Shown here piece by piece: positions 1 through 10,400 of a DNA stretch of 50,600 nucleotides. The position numbers and the translations under genes are program-made. Numbering within the stretch: the stretch's first letter is position 1; each line of letters begins with the position of its first letter. The notes under the pieces were generated by a model. That model had not been told where the DNA came from and did no database searches. It saw only the letters and a program-made list of their open reading frames with translations. Source of the DNA: an uncultured Clostridia bacterium (lineage in GTDB: Bacteria; Bacillota; Clostridia; Monoglobales; Monoglobaceae); the NCBI GenBank assembly GCA_947625905.1, contig CANQQJ010000029.1, positions 1-50,600 on the forward strand. Direction: 5' to 3'.

Positions 1-373
1 TTTTGTTTGTTATAAAGTCAACGCGGGTCTTTGTAAGCTCATCTGTTTTGACGTCAAACTTTATTTCATATATGCCGTTCACGGGCTCGCCGCCGCTTAA
101 ATCTAAGGTCAGATTCTCACTATTGTTTAACTTAAGAACATTTTTATGACTGCCCTCTTCGTTTTGAACGCTACCCTCGGTGCCCCAATAATCCGCGGCG
201 AGATCGCCTATGGTAAGCTCATCAAAATCCTGACTGTATCCTTCTCCGCCGCTCAATGCGCCGCCGTCAGCAGCGGACACGGCTGCGGCGGGGAGTACGC
301 CGACGCACCATGCGCATATGCAAATTAACGCAAGCAGCAGGCTTTGAAGCCGTGTTCCGATTTTTGTTTTCAT
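1..373 (-). CDS. Secreted lectin-like (LamG/ConA-type) protein, 5' part only
   Basis: The reading frame opens with ATG at 373 behind a clear AGGAGG and runs off the left edge after about 124 codons, so only the N-terminus is visible. It begins with a signal peptide ([20 protein letters not shown]..., predicted cleavage near VSA-AD) and enters a beta-sandwich module (SQDFDEL... YEIKFDVKTDEL...RVDFITNK). Signal peptide and module closely match the SLH protein encoded at 7447-13341, also at DNA level; the module end resembles that protein's second A copy most. It lies 47 bp downstream of the GH/CBM9 gene with no terminator between, so it is the last visible gene of the leftward cassette. Whether it has an SLH anchor cannot be seen. 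A binding, not catalytic, role is inferred. Confidence 0.8.
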   Translation of the reverse strand, partial: MKTKIGTRLQSLLLALICICAWCVGVLPAAAVSAADGGALSGGEGYSQDFDELTIGDLAADYWGTEGSVQNEEGSHKNVLKLNNSENLTLDLSGGEPVNGIYEIKFDVKTDELTKTRVDFITNK

Positions 374-420
374 CGCTTTTCCTCCTTATAACTAATTTAC
401 ATTAAATTCCTGTAAATGCA

Positions 421-3400
421 TTATTTCGTAAACGTCATATCTCCAAACAGTGTCGCATTTTTTGACATACCGATACCGTCCATGTACTGGATCCAGCCCA
501 GACGCTTATCAACGTCATCATCGTTGACTATCATAGAAAAGCCCATGCGGCCGCTGGGGTTTAAGACGTAATTTTCGTAGAATATACCGTCCCAAGGAAT
601 TGCCATTTCATAGAGGGTGTATGTGTCATACCGTTTTATCACAAGCTCGGCGCCTTCAATCTCCACGCGCTGCTTCAGCCTGTCGCCGTAAAGACACTTA
701 TTTCTGAATACAACATCTCCGAATGACGGCAAATGGCCCACTCCGATCTCGGTAAATGACGCCGTCTCGACCGAATTGATCGTCTCACGATCATCTAATC
801 CGATCTGCATTCCGTCGCCCATGTACATATAATAGGGATCGTCCATGTTTCCGTGAGTGACCGAGAACACATTGTCATTGACAATTACCAGCATATACAG
901 CTTATCTTCATCCCACATGGTGCTGGCGCTGAACGACAGATCCGAAGGACCGCCCCATTGCCAATTCAATCCGGTGACGGAGTATACGTCCTTTTTCTGT
1001 TGAGCGCCGAACCAGCTTCCCGTCCACTCGCCGGGGGACGATACACCGTCAATTGTCGGTTTATTTTCGGCATACACGCAGGTGGTAAACGACAGCTTTT
1101 CGCTTGCGGTCATCTTATATCCTCCCGCCATTTCCGCGAGTATCTCAACGTCCATTGTCTCTTTCGTCATTTTCTCGGGCAAATTGAACAGAAATGTCAC
1201 TGTCTCGCCCGGCTTAAGCTCTTCAAAGCTGCGGGGCTGAGATACAGCCTCATCCGGCGCAGTAACACTAAGCGTTCCCGCCATCGTTTGGTTTAAGCTG
1301 TTGCTCTGTGCTTTAACGCGGAGTCTCCAAAGACTGTCGCTGACCTGAGACGCACGCTCCGCTGTTACAGATATAGTTAAAGGATCAACCACTTCAAGTC
1401 TTGTTCTCTGGCTGTAGTATACTCTGCCTTCCGTGTCGGTTACTTTTATATAAAAGTCGTCCGCTGTGTCAGCGGAGCTTGAAAGGTTAAACGTCAGAGA
1501 GGCTTTGCCGTCCGCAAATCCTGTGTTTTCCTTAACGGTAAGCTGAGGCGCGGGCTCCGCGTTTACAATTAACTCCTTTTGCGTATCGGCTGTAAATGTA
1601 AACGTTACGTCATCGCCGGATACTACCTGTTCTATAACGGAATCGGCGGTAACGGTGCCGGATGTCTCGCTAAGCTCAAATTTAGAAAAGCTTCCTACCA
1701 CGTAATACGGGACCTCGCTTACGCAGAAGCTGTAAATTCCGCTGTCGGAATAAACTTCATCTGTCGGATTGCCGTACATGTCATATAATGTCACGGATGA
1801 GCAGCCGAGGTTATAGTTCTTTATCTTTGTTCCCGTACCGGAAAGAAGCACCATAACATCACGGTCCATTTTGCTGTTATAAAAGTCCATTGCGTATGTG
1901 CGGTCATCCTCAAGCGTATGCTTAAATTCCGCGTTCTTGCCGATGAAATTATCAGACGCCGCTGCTTCCAAAAAGCTTTCCTTCGCTCCGTTAGGCGTGT
2001 TTACGCTGTCGCTCCACATGTTTACGAAGCCCCAGTTGGCCTCGCTGTAATCCGGGTTCTGACGGTCATAATAGCAGTAGATATACAACTTATCGCACAA
2101 ATCATAGGCCTTGCACAATGACTTAAGCATCAACTGCTTGGAAGCCTGCTCCTCTCGGGTATAGCCTTTTGTGTAGCTCGAAAATCCTATCTCTGTGAAC
2201 CAGATCGGCTTAAGAGGACCGTATTTCTGCATAAGAGCTTTCAGATCGGCCGTATCCTTAAGCAGCTTCTGTTCGCGGAATGAACCCGACCAGTCATAGG
2301 GATGCGTCGCCAAAACGTCAAAATACTGATATCCGCCCGCGTCAAACATACGCTCGAACCAGTCAAGAACTATCTGCGCCGTGCCGGTCGAAAGTACAAC
2401 CGCGTCGGGATTGGCTTCCTTTATCGCGGTGTAGCACGCCTTGAGCAGCTTGGCGTAAGTCTCGGGACTTTCGTTGCTTTTGTTAAACGCGTTTATATTC
2501 CACTCGTTCCATACCTCGAACTTGTCAACTATTCCTTTCAGCTCGCCGGCCACATATCCGCAGTACCGCGCAAATCCCGCGATACCCTCATCAGAGTGCG
2601 GAGTGTCGCCGTTATCATATTCGGTATGATAACCGCTCATGATCAGCAAAACGTCAATGCCGTTATCGTGCATGGTCTTGAACTTCTCGATGATAGCGGG
2701 ATCGAGGTTAAGAACTCCCTTTTTCTTTTCCACATCGGCCCACTTATACTCGTCACGGACCAGCGACATTCCCATTTCGGTCATGAGTTCCGTGGTATCG
2801 TACGGGTCGCCGCGGTTATATCCGACTATTTGCTGGCAGGCGCCGTATGACGGATCCTGCTCGCCGTCCGCGATTATTGTGGACACGCTGAAGCTGTCGG
2901 TTTCGGCGTCCTCGTAAATTCTGCCGGGATGGGCCGAGTCTGTCGTTTTGGTTTCGATGTCCACCTTATAAAGGCCGTATATCTTGGGATTATCGATCCG
3001 TATTTCGCCGTTTTTGCTCTCTCTCGACGTGAGCTCGAGCGGGTCTCCGCTGCCGACCGCGACCTGAGTGCCATCAGCGGCCGTTATCTTATAGTCAAAG
3101 CTTACGGAGATGTCGCTCTCGCCCTTATTCTCAAACACGGGATATAAAACCATCTCGTCCTCAGCCGAGAAAATATTTCCCAAATGTTCCGAAGATACGC
3201 CGTCAATGTTAAGCGGAGTGGTCAGCTCGGACTTCTTGACGGTGACCGAACCGAACACAACATCCGCGGGCGAAGCGCGCTGGAACGAGTCGTATATCTC
3301 AACGCGAAAATCACAGCTGTTGGCTCGGTTGCCCATCTTCATATCCTCAAAGTGGAAGGTGTGGGTCTTCCATGTGTTTGTTCCGGTCAAATAGACCAGT

Positions 3401-3810
3401 TCCGAGCTGCGCCAGATCTGCGCGTTTTCCGCAACATTCTGGTACTGCTGCGGATTTAAGGAATCATAAGCGATGTTGAACCAGCCGCCCTCGGAGTCGT
3501 AATATTCGACCGTGACATCTATCGGCGTGTACATCGGCAGGTCATGGAACAGACTGTCGGTAATATTTATATACAAATAATACTGACCGCTGCCTCTGTC
3601 CGAGATACGTCCGGTTCGTCCGCCCCGCTGCGCGGTTTTCACGATCGACGAGCCGTATGTCGCCATGCTTGCGTTTGTATAGCTCTCGCTTGTTCCGAAT
3701 TTAATCTCGGCATAGTCGGCGTTCGCCGCGAACGTGCCGAGCGGGAACGTCAAAAACACCAATAACCACGCGCAAACAAGACAGATCAAACGCAAAGAAC
3801 TTTTTTTCAT
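421..3810 (-). CDS. Secreted clan GH-A glycoside hydrolase with CBM9-like C-terminus
   Basis: 1129 residues. Signal peptide 1-28 (cleavage near TFA-AN), no lipobox. An N-terminal beta-rich, galactose-binding-like region (about 35-200) is followed by an Ig-like stretch and a TIM barrel of about 325-620. The barrel has the acid/base pattern EVWNEW (E436) and the nucleophile pattern IWFTEIG (E540), with the expected HPYD after strand 6, as in GH39/GH5-like enzymes; the exact family is not clear. After further beta domains, residues about 918-1125 resemble CBM9 (DGVSSPGEWTGSW, then MWDEDKLYMLVIVND). It follows the ABC permease by 69 bp and starts behind AAAGGAG, spacing 6. It has a full-length paralogue at 43668-47108 next to another ABC cassette. 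Role inferred: extracellular cleavage of the imported glycan. Confidence 0.82.
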   Translation of the reverse strand: MKKSSLRLICLVCAWLLVFLTFPLGTFAANADYAEIKFGTSESYTNASMATYGSSIVKTAQRGGRTGRISDRGSGQYYLYINITDSLFHDLPMYTPIDVTVEYYDSEGGWFNIAYDSLNPQQYQNVAENAQIWRSSELVYLTGTNTWKTHTFHFEDMKMGNRANSCDFRVEIYDSFQRASPADVVFGSVTVKKSELTTPLNIDGVSSEHLGNIFSAEDEMVLYPVFENKGESDISVSFDYKITAADGTQVAVGSGDPLELTSRESKNGEIRIDNPKIYGLYKVDIETKTTDSAHPGRIYEDAETDSFSVSTIIADGEQDPSYGACQQIVGYNRGDPYDTTELMTEMGMSLVRDEYKWADVEKKKGVLNLDPAIIEKFKTMHDNGIDVLLIMSGYHTEYDNGDTPHSDEGIAGFARYCGYVAGELKGIVDKFEVWNEWNINAFNKSNESPETYAKLLKACYTAIKEANPDAVVLSTGTAQIVLDWFERMFDAGGYQYFDVLATHPYDWSGSFREQKLLKDTADLKALMQKYGPLKPIWFTEIGFSSYTKGYTREEQASKQLMLKSLCKAYDLCDKLYIYCYYDRQNPDYSEANWGFVNMWSDSVNTPNGAKESFLEAAASDNFIGKNAEFKHTLEDDRTYAMDFYNSKMDRDVMVLLSGTGTKIKNYNLGCSSVTLYDMYGNPTDEVYSDSGIYSFCVSEVPYYVVGSFSKFELSETSGTVTADSVIEQVVSGDDVTFTFTADTQKELIVNAEPAPQLTVKENTGFADGKASLTFNLSSSADTADDFYIKVTDTEGRVYYSQRTRLEVVDPLTISVTAERASQVSDSLWRLRVKAQSNSLNQTMAGTLSVTAPDEAVSQPRSFEELKPGETVTFLFNLPEKMTKETMDVEILAEMAGGYKMTASEKLSFTTCVYAENKPTIDGVSSPGEWTGSWFGAQQKKDVYSVTGLNWQWGGPSDLSFSASTMWDEDKLYMLVIVNDNVFSVTHGNMDDPYYMYMGDGMQIGLDDRETINSVETASFTEIGVGHLPSFGDVVFRNKCLYGDRLKQRVEIEGAELVIKRYDTYTLYEMAIPWDGIFYENYVLNPSGRMGFSMIVNDDDVDKRLGWIQYMDGIGMSKNATLFGDMTFTK

Positions 3811-3879
3811 ATAGGTCTCCTTTCCTATCGGATGTTATTTATTATCTTGTCTGTTGTTTATCTTTTTGTCCGTTATTGA

Positions 3880-4800
3880 TCATCCCTTTACTCCGCCTAA
3901 ATTAACTCCGCCCGTAATGTACTTCTGGAAAATACAGAACAGCAGCAGCGTAGGCAGGCTTGCGATCGTAAGAGCCAGCATATATGTGCTCATCGTCACG
4001 TCTCCCGCAGCCGAAACCATCTGGTACAGGCGTACCGAAAGGGTATACAATTCATTATTGCTAAGCACCAGGTACGGCGTTAAGAAGCTTGCGAACGCCC
4101 CTTTGATGTACATTATCGTAACATAGATAAGTATGGGCCCGCTCATCGGGATCATAATACTGAAAAATATTCTTCCGTTGCCGCAGCCGTCGAGCTTCGC
4201 CGCGTCGACAAACGAATCCGATATAGAATCAAAATGATTCTTGAACAGTATTATGTTAAAGCAGTTCGCCGCCGCGCCCAGCCACATGGGCCAATATGTA
4301 TCCATCAGGCTTATCTCGCCGGGCACCTCGCCCAAAAACGGGAAGCTGAGGAATGAAATATATTGAGGTACCAATCTTATCTGCGCGGGCAGCATCATAC
4401 TCCAGGTGAAAAGCAAAAACATAAGTCTTGCGCCCTTGGGCTTAAGTCTCGAAATAACGTAGCCGCCCAAGCCGGTTACCAATATTCCGCAAACCACCTC
4501 ACCGGCCGCCATAAACACGGTGTTGAAGGTCGTTTTCCAGAATTTAAGACCGTTCATCGCGTCCGAAATATGCTGCTTGGCAGAAGGCCATGTCAGGTCC
4601 TTCGGGAAAAAGCTGAAGCTTGAATATATCTCCTGGGAGCTCTTGAAACCGGTCATCAGCGCCCAGATGAACGGCACTATGCAGACCAGTCCCAAAGCGA
4701 CCATACACGCGAACATGAACCAGTACACGGCCTTGCCCTTGGCTGTTTTCAGATCGGAGACCGACAGAAGTCCCGCTTGCTTGTTTTCAAAACGTTTCAT
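3880..4800 (-). CDS. ABC sugar transporter permease, CUT1 family (MalG/AraQ type)
   Basis: 306 residues with six predicted membrane helices, starting around VYWFMFACMVALGLVCIVPF. The cytoplasmic EAA-type loop that docks the ATPase is visible as VDAAKLDGCG followed about ten residues later by IP. C-terminal QKYITGGVNLGGVKG is the usual ending of the MalG-type subunit. Start codon follows AAGGAGGGGCGGA. It is 11 bp downstream of the MalF-type permease, with which it should form the membrane channel for oligosaccharide import. Family assignment is secure; substrate unknown. Confidence 0.94.
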   Translation of the reverse strand: MKRFENKQAGLLSVSDLKTAKGKAVYWFMFACMVALGLVCIVPFIWALMTGFKSSQEIYSSFSFFPKDLTWPSAKQHISDAMNGLKFWKTTFNTVFMAAGEVVCGILVTGLGGYVISRLKPKGARLMFLLFTWSMMLPAQIRLVPQYISFLSFPFLGEVPGEISLMDTYWPMWLGAAANCFNIILFKNHFDSISDSFVDAAKLDGCGNGRIFFSIMIPMSGPILIYVTIMYIKGAFASFLTPYLVLSNNELYTLSVRLYQMVSAAGDVTMSTYMLALTIASLPTLLLFCIFQKYITGGVNLGGVKG

Positions 4801-4811
4801 TCCGCCCCTCC

Positions 4812-5756
4812 TTAATACTTGCTGTTTTCTACCTTGCGGTTAAGGTAGAAATAGAAGCAGGTGAGTATCATCAGCAAAATGAAGGTAATTGTTCCGAGCG
4901 CCATCGCGTGTCCCGCCTTGCCTGTGACAAAGCCGTAGCGGTACATCTGATATCCGAGGGACGCCGAAGCGTTGTTCGGGCCTCCCTGCGTCATAACCAG
5001 AGGTTCCTCCAGTACCTGGAAAACGCTTATGATCTGACTGACCAGCGTCAGAAGCATTACTCCGCTCATCTGAGGCAGCGACACGTGCCAGAAGCGCCTG
5101 AACACGCCCGCGCCCTCTATGATAGCGACCTCGTACATATCCGACGGGATGCCCTGGAGCGCGGCATAGTACAGCAGCATAGTGGCCGCGAAGCCCATCC
5201 AGGTTTTGCTGACGATTATCCATAGTATTACAAACTTCTGATCGTTCAGCCATGTGTAGTTGCTCAAACCCAGCTTGTGCAGCAGCATATTAAGCAGTCC
5301 GCTGTCGCCGGGATAGTAGATAAAATACAACATCAGCATAGCAGCCACGCCGGGGATTACCGCGGGAAGATACGAAACTATCTTAAAGCCGCTTTTGAAG
5401 TGCACCATCTCATTGAGCATTACGGCAAATATTATCGGAGGCAGATAGCCGATGATCAGCGACCATCCGACATATGCCAGCGTATTGCGGACCAATATCG
5501 GGAACTGGGTGTCTTTTATAACCTCTATGTAATTCCTGAATCCGATAAATCCGTCCGGGCTGTAGCCTTTCATTCTGAAAAAGGACCACACGCAGCCGAC
5601 GACAGTCGGTCTCCAGACCATCAGATAGACGATCAGTACCGCGGGTATCAGGAATATCCAAGCGGAGAGGTTATTTTTTAATTTCATATAGCGCCGCGTT
5701 CTCAAGGCCGCGGAACTCCGGCGCGCATCGTCCGCTTTGCCGAATAATTTTTTCAT
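4812..5756 (-). CDS. ABC sugar transporter permease, CUT1 family (MalF/UgpA type)
   Basis: 314 residues, six predicted membrane helices after a basic N-terminus (LRTRRYMKLKNNL). The ATPase-docking EAA loop reads YEVAIIEGAGVFRRFWHVSLP, and the GGPNNASASLGYQMYRYGF stretch is typical of the MalF-side subunit of carbohydrate importers. It sits 25 bp after the solute-binding protein and 11 bp before its partner permease, so the three are one operon. A closely matching gene lies at 48098-49027. Substrate unknown; context points to an oligosaccharide released by the GH-A enzyme encoded downstream. Confidence 0.94.
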   Translation of the reverse strand: MKKLFGKADDARRSSAALRTRRYMKLKNNLSAWIFLIPAVLIVYLMVWRPTVVGCVWSFFRMKGYSPDGFIGFRNYIEVIKDTQFPILVRNTLAYVGWSLIIGYLPPIIFAVMLNEMVHFKSGFKIVSYLPAVIPGVAAMLMLYFIYYPGDSGLLNMLLHKLGLSNYTWLNDQKFVILWIIVSKTWMGFAATMLLYYAALQGIPSDMYEVAIIEGAGVFRRFWHVSLPQMSGVMLLTLVSQIISVFQVLEEPLVMTQGGPNNASASLGYQMYRYGFVTGKAGHAMALGTITFILLMILTCFYFYLNRKVENSKY

Positions 5757-5781
5757 CTTTCATTCCTCATTTCGTATTGTG

Positions 5782-7227
5782 TTACTCGTTTCCTCCCTTA
5801 GGGTCATAATTATCGAGGTAGTTGATCTGGAAATCGGAGTTTGCCTTTGAAACGATGGCCTGTATATTCGCGTCCTTGTTGTTGAGTATCTCCTGGATGC
5901 AGTTATCCAGCACTCCGTAGAGGTCCTGAGCGCATACCGGCTCTTCGGTCTGCCACTCGAGCGACTCGTCTTTAAGCGACTCGTCATAGTGCTTGGACGC
6001 GTTCGGTTTCATGTTTCTGTATTCTTCGATCAGGTTATATCTGAACACGGACTGCTCGGACTCCTCATTCCAGACATCCGGCGCGTGAATACCGATTGCC
6101 TGACCGTTCGATATAGCTGTTTCCATGGATTTGCGTCTGTTTCCCTTTATGGTATCATTCAATGTGGCTCCGTTGCCGATATGATCCTCCCATTTGAGAA
6201 GGGCGTCGACCTGGTCCTCGGTGCAGGTCGGAGCGGCGTATTCTATCATGCTGCCTACAAGCGCCACATGGCGTTTCGGACCTTCGGGAATAGCAACCAT
6301 TCCGAGGCTCTCGGGGTCCATCTCGTACTTATAAAGCTTTGTGCCGATATCAGAGCCCGTTATAAGCATTGCTCCGTTTCCGGTCGCCAGAAGCTTCTGG
6401 GCCTCGGGGTTATCTACCAGAATATTATCGGGCAGAACGTTGTACTTCCAGCGCAGGTCGTATATGTACTGCATAGCCTCTACCATTTCGGGAGTGTCGA
6501 ACGTCGCTTTCCATGTGCCGTCGGACTGCTCCTCCATAAAATCAACGCCGAAGCTCCAGGCTATATTTGAGAATATCCAGCCGCCGGTATTGTTTGACGT
6601 GTTGAGGATCAATCCCGGCTTGCCGGTTGCCTCCTTTATCTTAACGGCGAATTCGGCGACCTCATCCCAGTTTTTGGGCTGCATCGGGCTTCCGTCTTCT
6701 TCGATAAGGCCCGCGGCCTCAAACAAATCCATGTTCACGGCCAAACCCGTAATATAAAGGTTATAGGGCAGACCGTAGATCTTGCCGTTGCGCTCGACCA
6801 GCTTCTTGGCCGAATCCGTAAACAGATCATACTCGTTGCTGCGCTTGAGCGACTCGGTCATATCCGCGCAGTAGCCCGCGTCCACGATCTTGTCAAGCTC
6901 GGTGGCCGATGTGCCGTATCCGCTGGGCAGCAGTCCTGCCTCCGCCTTGGGATAGAACGTCTTAAGGTCAAAACCCCAAGTATCGGGAACGATGGTAATG
7001 TCCGGATTATCTTTTTCAAAGCCTTCTTTAAGAGCGGTCATATTATCAAGGCTCGCGCCCTCGGTGCTGGGCCATCCCGCGATTGATATCTCGACCTTTC
7101 CGTCAGTGGTTCCGTTTCCGCCGCTTGTCGAAGCCGGCTTTGCCGCGCACGCGCTGAGAGCCGCAACAGCCATTATCGCAACGACCGCGCAGGCGATTGA
7201 TTTTGTAAAACGTTTTTTGATTTTCAT
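5782..7227 (-). CDS. Extracellular sugar-binding lipoprotein of ABC importer (family 1)
   Basis: 481 residues. A lipoprotein signal ends in the lipobox LSAC with Cys27, so the mature protein is lipid-anchored outside the membrane. The rest matches family 1 solute-binding proteins (VEISIAGWPSTEG, then the hinge-region strings KIYGLPYNLYITGLAVN and GNGAMLITGSDIG). First gene of the leftward cassette; ATG at 7227 follows AAGGAGAGG. Its promoter (about 7270-7298) carries the same 18-bp upstream box as the big SLH protein. A related protein is encoded at 49050-50447. It captures the oligosaccharide for the two permeases; ligand unknown. Confidence 0.94.
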   Translation of the reverse strand: MKIKKRFTKSIACAVVAIMAVAALSACAAKPASTSGGNGTTDGKVEISIAGWPSTEGASLDNMTALKEGFEKDNPDITIVPDTWGFDLKTFYPKAEAGLLPSGYGTSATELDKIVDAGYCADMTESLKRSNEYDLFTDSAKKLVERNGKIYGLPYNLYITGLAVNMDLFEAAGLIEEDGSPMQPKNWDEVAEFAVKIKEATGKPGLILNTSNNTGGWIFSNIAWSFGVDFMEEQSDGTWKATFDTPEMVEAMQYIYDLRWKYNVLPDNILVDNPEAQKLLATGNGAMLITGSDIGTKLYKYEMDPESLGMVAIPEGPKRHVALVGSMIEYAAPTCTEDQVDALLKWEDHIGNGATLNDTIKGNRRKSMETAISNGQAIGIHAPDVWNEESEQSVFRYNLIEEYRNMKPNASKHYDESLKDESLEWQTEEPVCAQDLYGVLDNCIQEILNNKDANIQAIVSKANSDFQINYLDNYDPKGGNE

Positions 7228-7269
7228 CGATAAAACCTCTCCTTCTTTTTGTAGTTTTAAGGTATTTTA

Positions 7270-7298
7270 AGTATAGCACGGAAGCGAAGTCTTGGGAA
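7270..7298 (-). promoter_or_regulatory. Promoter of the left ABC/GH cassette
   Basis: Read on the minus strand: weak -35 TTCCCA (7298-7293), 17-bp spacer ending in TG one base before the hexamer, -10 TATACT (7275-7270). Weak -35 plus an extended -10 fits an activator-dependent promoter. The start would lie about 35 bp upstream of the binding-protein ATG. Confidence 0.6.
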
Positions 7299-7304
7299 GT
7301 GCAG

Positions 7305-7333
7305 AAAAATCTTTTTTGACCTAAAATCCCACC
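7305..7333 (-). promoter_or_regulatory. Conserved activator-type box, copy 1
   Basis: The 18-mer AGGTCAAAAAAGATTTTT (minus strand, 7322-7305) is identical to one at 13646-13629. Both begin exactly 29 bp upstream of a TATACT -10 and just upstream of a poor -35. Flanks are also similar (GGTGG/GATTTT before, TG-ACTTC after). Position and pairing suggest a binding site for an AraC-type activator, most likely the sensor-regulator encoded at 13774-16086; the regulator assignment is inference. Confidence 0.6.
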
Positions 7334-7402
7334 CTATCTCCCGAAACCCGCGTTAAACCGTCATTCGCGATATACAAACTTATGGCGAAAAAAGTATTTT
7401 TT

Positions 7403-7435
7403 GGTAAAAAGAGCAGGGATCGCTCCCTGCTCTTT
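7403..7435 (-). terminator. Intrinsic terminator after the giant SLH gene
   Basis: Perfect 12-bp stem (AAAGAGCAGGGA / TCCCTGCTCTTT) closed by a GCGA tetraloop on the minus-strand RNA, arms 7435-7424 and 7419-7408, followed by a short U-run. It lies 12 bp past the stop codon of the 7447-13341 gene and separates it from the ABC cassette. Confidence 0.88.
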
Positions 7436-7446
7436 GAATTTTTGGT

Positions 7447-10400
7447 CTATCCGCCGTATCTTGCTATCATGGCCGAGGCTTCGGCGCGCGTCGCGTTAGC
7501 CTGAGGACGGAGGCTTCCGTCTTCGTAGCCGCTCATTATACCGGCGCCGCATACCCACTGCATCGCCTGCACGGCGTAGTCGTCGATATAAGCCGCGTCG
7601 GTGTAGCTTAAGATATTGGTGTTTTCACCTATCGAAACGTCTGCGCCGCTCGATACCGCGTATCTGTAAAGTATCGCCGCTATCTGCTCGCGCAGCACGT
7701 TGTCGTCGGGACTGAATGTCGTCTCGCTTGTGCCGTTTATGATGCCGAAGGCTTCGGCAGCCGCTATATACGGCGCGTACCATTCATTCGGATCAACATC
7801 CGCGAAGGTCGATGTTCCGCCGGGCACTATACCGAAGATACCCACCGCTATCTTTGTAAACTCGGCTCTGGTAATGTAGTTGTCGGGCGCAAACAGTGTG
7901 GGCGTCTCGCCGTTGATTATTCCGGCATAATACAGATCCATTATGTAGCTGTATGCCCAGTAATCAGACGGCACATCCGCAAATATCACCTCGGGCCCCG
8001 GATTTGACGGAACAGTTGTTCCGGGTCCCGCTGTGCCTTCGGGCGCCGCGGTCGAGCCGGGCAGAGCCGTGCCCGCGGGCGTCGCTGTCGGAGCCGCGGT
8101 CGCGCTCGTGGTGAAGCTTCCTCCGCCTCCGAATCCGCCTTCCAGGACAACGCCGTCGTGATGCGGTCTGGATGTCGGCTTCGGGCTCGGACTCGGTGTC
8201 GGCGTGTCCGGCTTGGGCGTCGGCGTCGGCTCAAACGTGTTGCTTACCTCGATCTTTACGGAATACGCGCTCTGTGTTACGCCGTCGGATGTTTCGATAA
8301 CTATCTCATGGTCACCGTTCGGCAGTGATTCGAGGAATTCCGGCGTGAATGTGATTGCTCCCTTGTCATCGACCGTGTAGCTGTCCTTCGGAACGGGACT
8401 GCCGTTAAGCGTAACTCCGATAACGGTCGTGTTCGCGCTGATATCGGGCAGCTGCACAACTACCTTATCGGGCTTCTCTCCGTCAAACTTCTCGGGCTCC
8501 AGAGGCTTAGGCGTCGCCGTGGGCGCCGCTGTCGCCGTCGGCGTAGGCGTGGCCGTCTCGGTCGGTGTTGGCGTTGACGCAGGCTTAGCCGTCGGCGTTG
8601 CCGTAGGCGCGGGCGTTGCCGTGGGCTTGGCCGTTGCTGTCGGCGTAGGCGTGGACGGCGTTCCGGGCGTCTGCGTAGGCGTTCCGGGCGTCTGCGTAGG
8701 CGTTCCGGGTGTCTCTGTAGGAGTTCCGGGCGTCTGCGTGGGTGCTAACGTCTCTGAGGGCTCGGGATTTTCCGTCTCTCCGGGCTCTGATGTCTCTGAC
8801 GGCTCTGTTGACGGTGTCTCGCCGGGAGTTGATGTCTCTGACGGCTCGGGATTTTCCGTTTCTCCGGGCTCTGTTGTCTCTGACGGCTCTGCCGACGGTG
8901 TCTCAACAGGCGTCGATGTCTCGGAAGGCTCTGCCGACGGTGACTCGGAAGGCTCCATTGAAGGTGATGCCGTGGGTTCGGGTGTATCTGACGGCACAGT
9001 CACGCTGAAATCCTTCATTTCGGCTCCGGCTGAAGTGGCAATCATACGAATACCTTCGATCGCTTTGAGATCCGCCATTGTTTTTTCGGCTCCGTTTACA
9101 TAAAACTTATCATCAATTCTTTGCAAGTCATTCTGATGCGGGAGTATGACCTTGCCGCCGTCCTGCTCTTTTACGCTGTAGCTGATCGTTGACTTATCAA
9201 GGTCAAGCACCCATTCGAGGTCGTACCATTTTTCGGATTCGATTCTTGAATCTGTGTGCAAATTTCCGTTGTCTTTGCCGGCTGCATTTCTCAGATACAA
9301 ATCGGCGCCGTTATAGGCAAGCAGCACAACATCATTGTTAACACCGGCGCCCGAACCGTTCATCAGACCTATCATGCCCCAGCCGCTGTTTACATCATTC
9401 CATTTCAGCGACATATTGATCTTTATCTTACCAATATTGAGCTCATTATCTGTGTTTTTGCTAATGTTTGTAAAATAACTGTTCGTTCTCGCGGCGCTGT
9501 CTGTGCTTAATTTAATGCTGTCGCCATCATTTCCTTTTGTTACATTATTCCAACCGTAGTCCTTGGCTGTTTCATCGGTCATTTTACTGAAGTCGGGCTG
9601 TGTTATAACGCCGTCCCATTCTTTATTGTCCAAATATTCAAGCTTTACATTGTCGATGTTGGTAACATTACTTGCTCTTGAGATAAAGTCAACAGCATAA
9701 AAACCCTGGCCTTCTTCACCTAAATGTTTGTTGAGATTAGCAGTTCCTATTTCTTTGTTATAAGTCATATCAAAATCATGTATAAACGCCACTACTTGAT
9801 CATCATGAAGCACCTTAACATCATATTTTTGCGTATCAAGATCGACTGTTACTTCAAATTTATACCACTGACCGGGAATATATGTTCCGTATTTTGTTGA
9901 AAGATCACTTCCGCCGGTTGCTTGCTTATATAAACCGCCGCCGGTTGCATATATGGGTATAAAGCCATTGGCACTGCCGGAGTTTGCGTGCTCGGGAATA
10001 AAGCAGAGGTAAAAACCCTTATCGGAATCGGAATCTTTAACCTGCCAGTCAAAGGTCAATTTATACGTTCCCGTGCGATAGTAAGCTTTTTGATTAGAGC
10101 CATTTGTAGGGCCGAATCCATGACCCAGCATAAGAGTCGCATCTTTTATAACGCTGTCTCTGGTTATTTGAAGTACTTTATCATCTGCTTCGATATCACT
10201 CTTATTTTGTACTCCGGGCGTTTGGCCGCTTCTTTTCATCCAGTGATGGAAGTTAGGCGTTGCTGCTTTGTCGCCGCTTGTCGCGAAGTTCGCCGCTGCA
10301 GTGTATTTGTCAAAGTTCTCGTCAATGATGACTTTATTAACTTCTTGTTCGGTAGGCGTTACCGAAACATTATCTATATATGTAACGCCTTCCGCATAGA

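Noticed and set aside
8429..9103. Plus-strand open frame with Val/Gly/Ser repeats (a similar one at 10850-11401)
   Set aside because: Both are mirror images of the Pro/Ser/Glu linker repeats of the scaffold gene on the minus strand.
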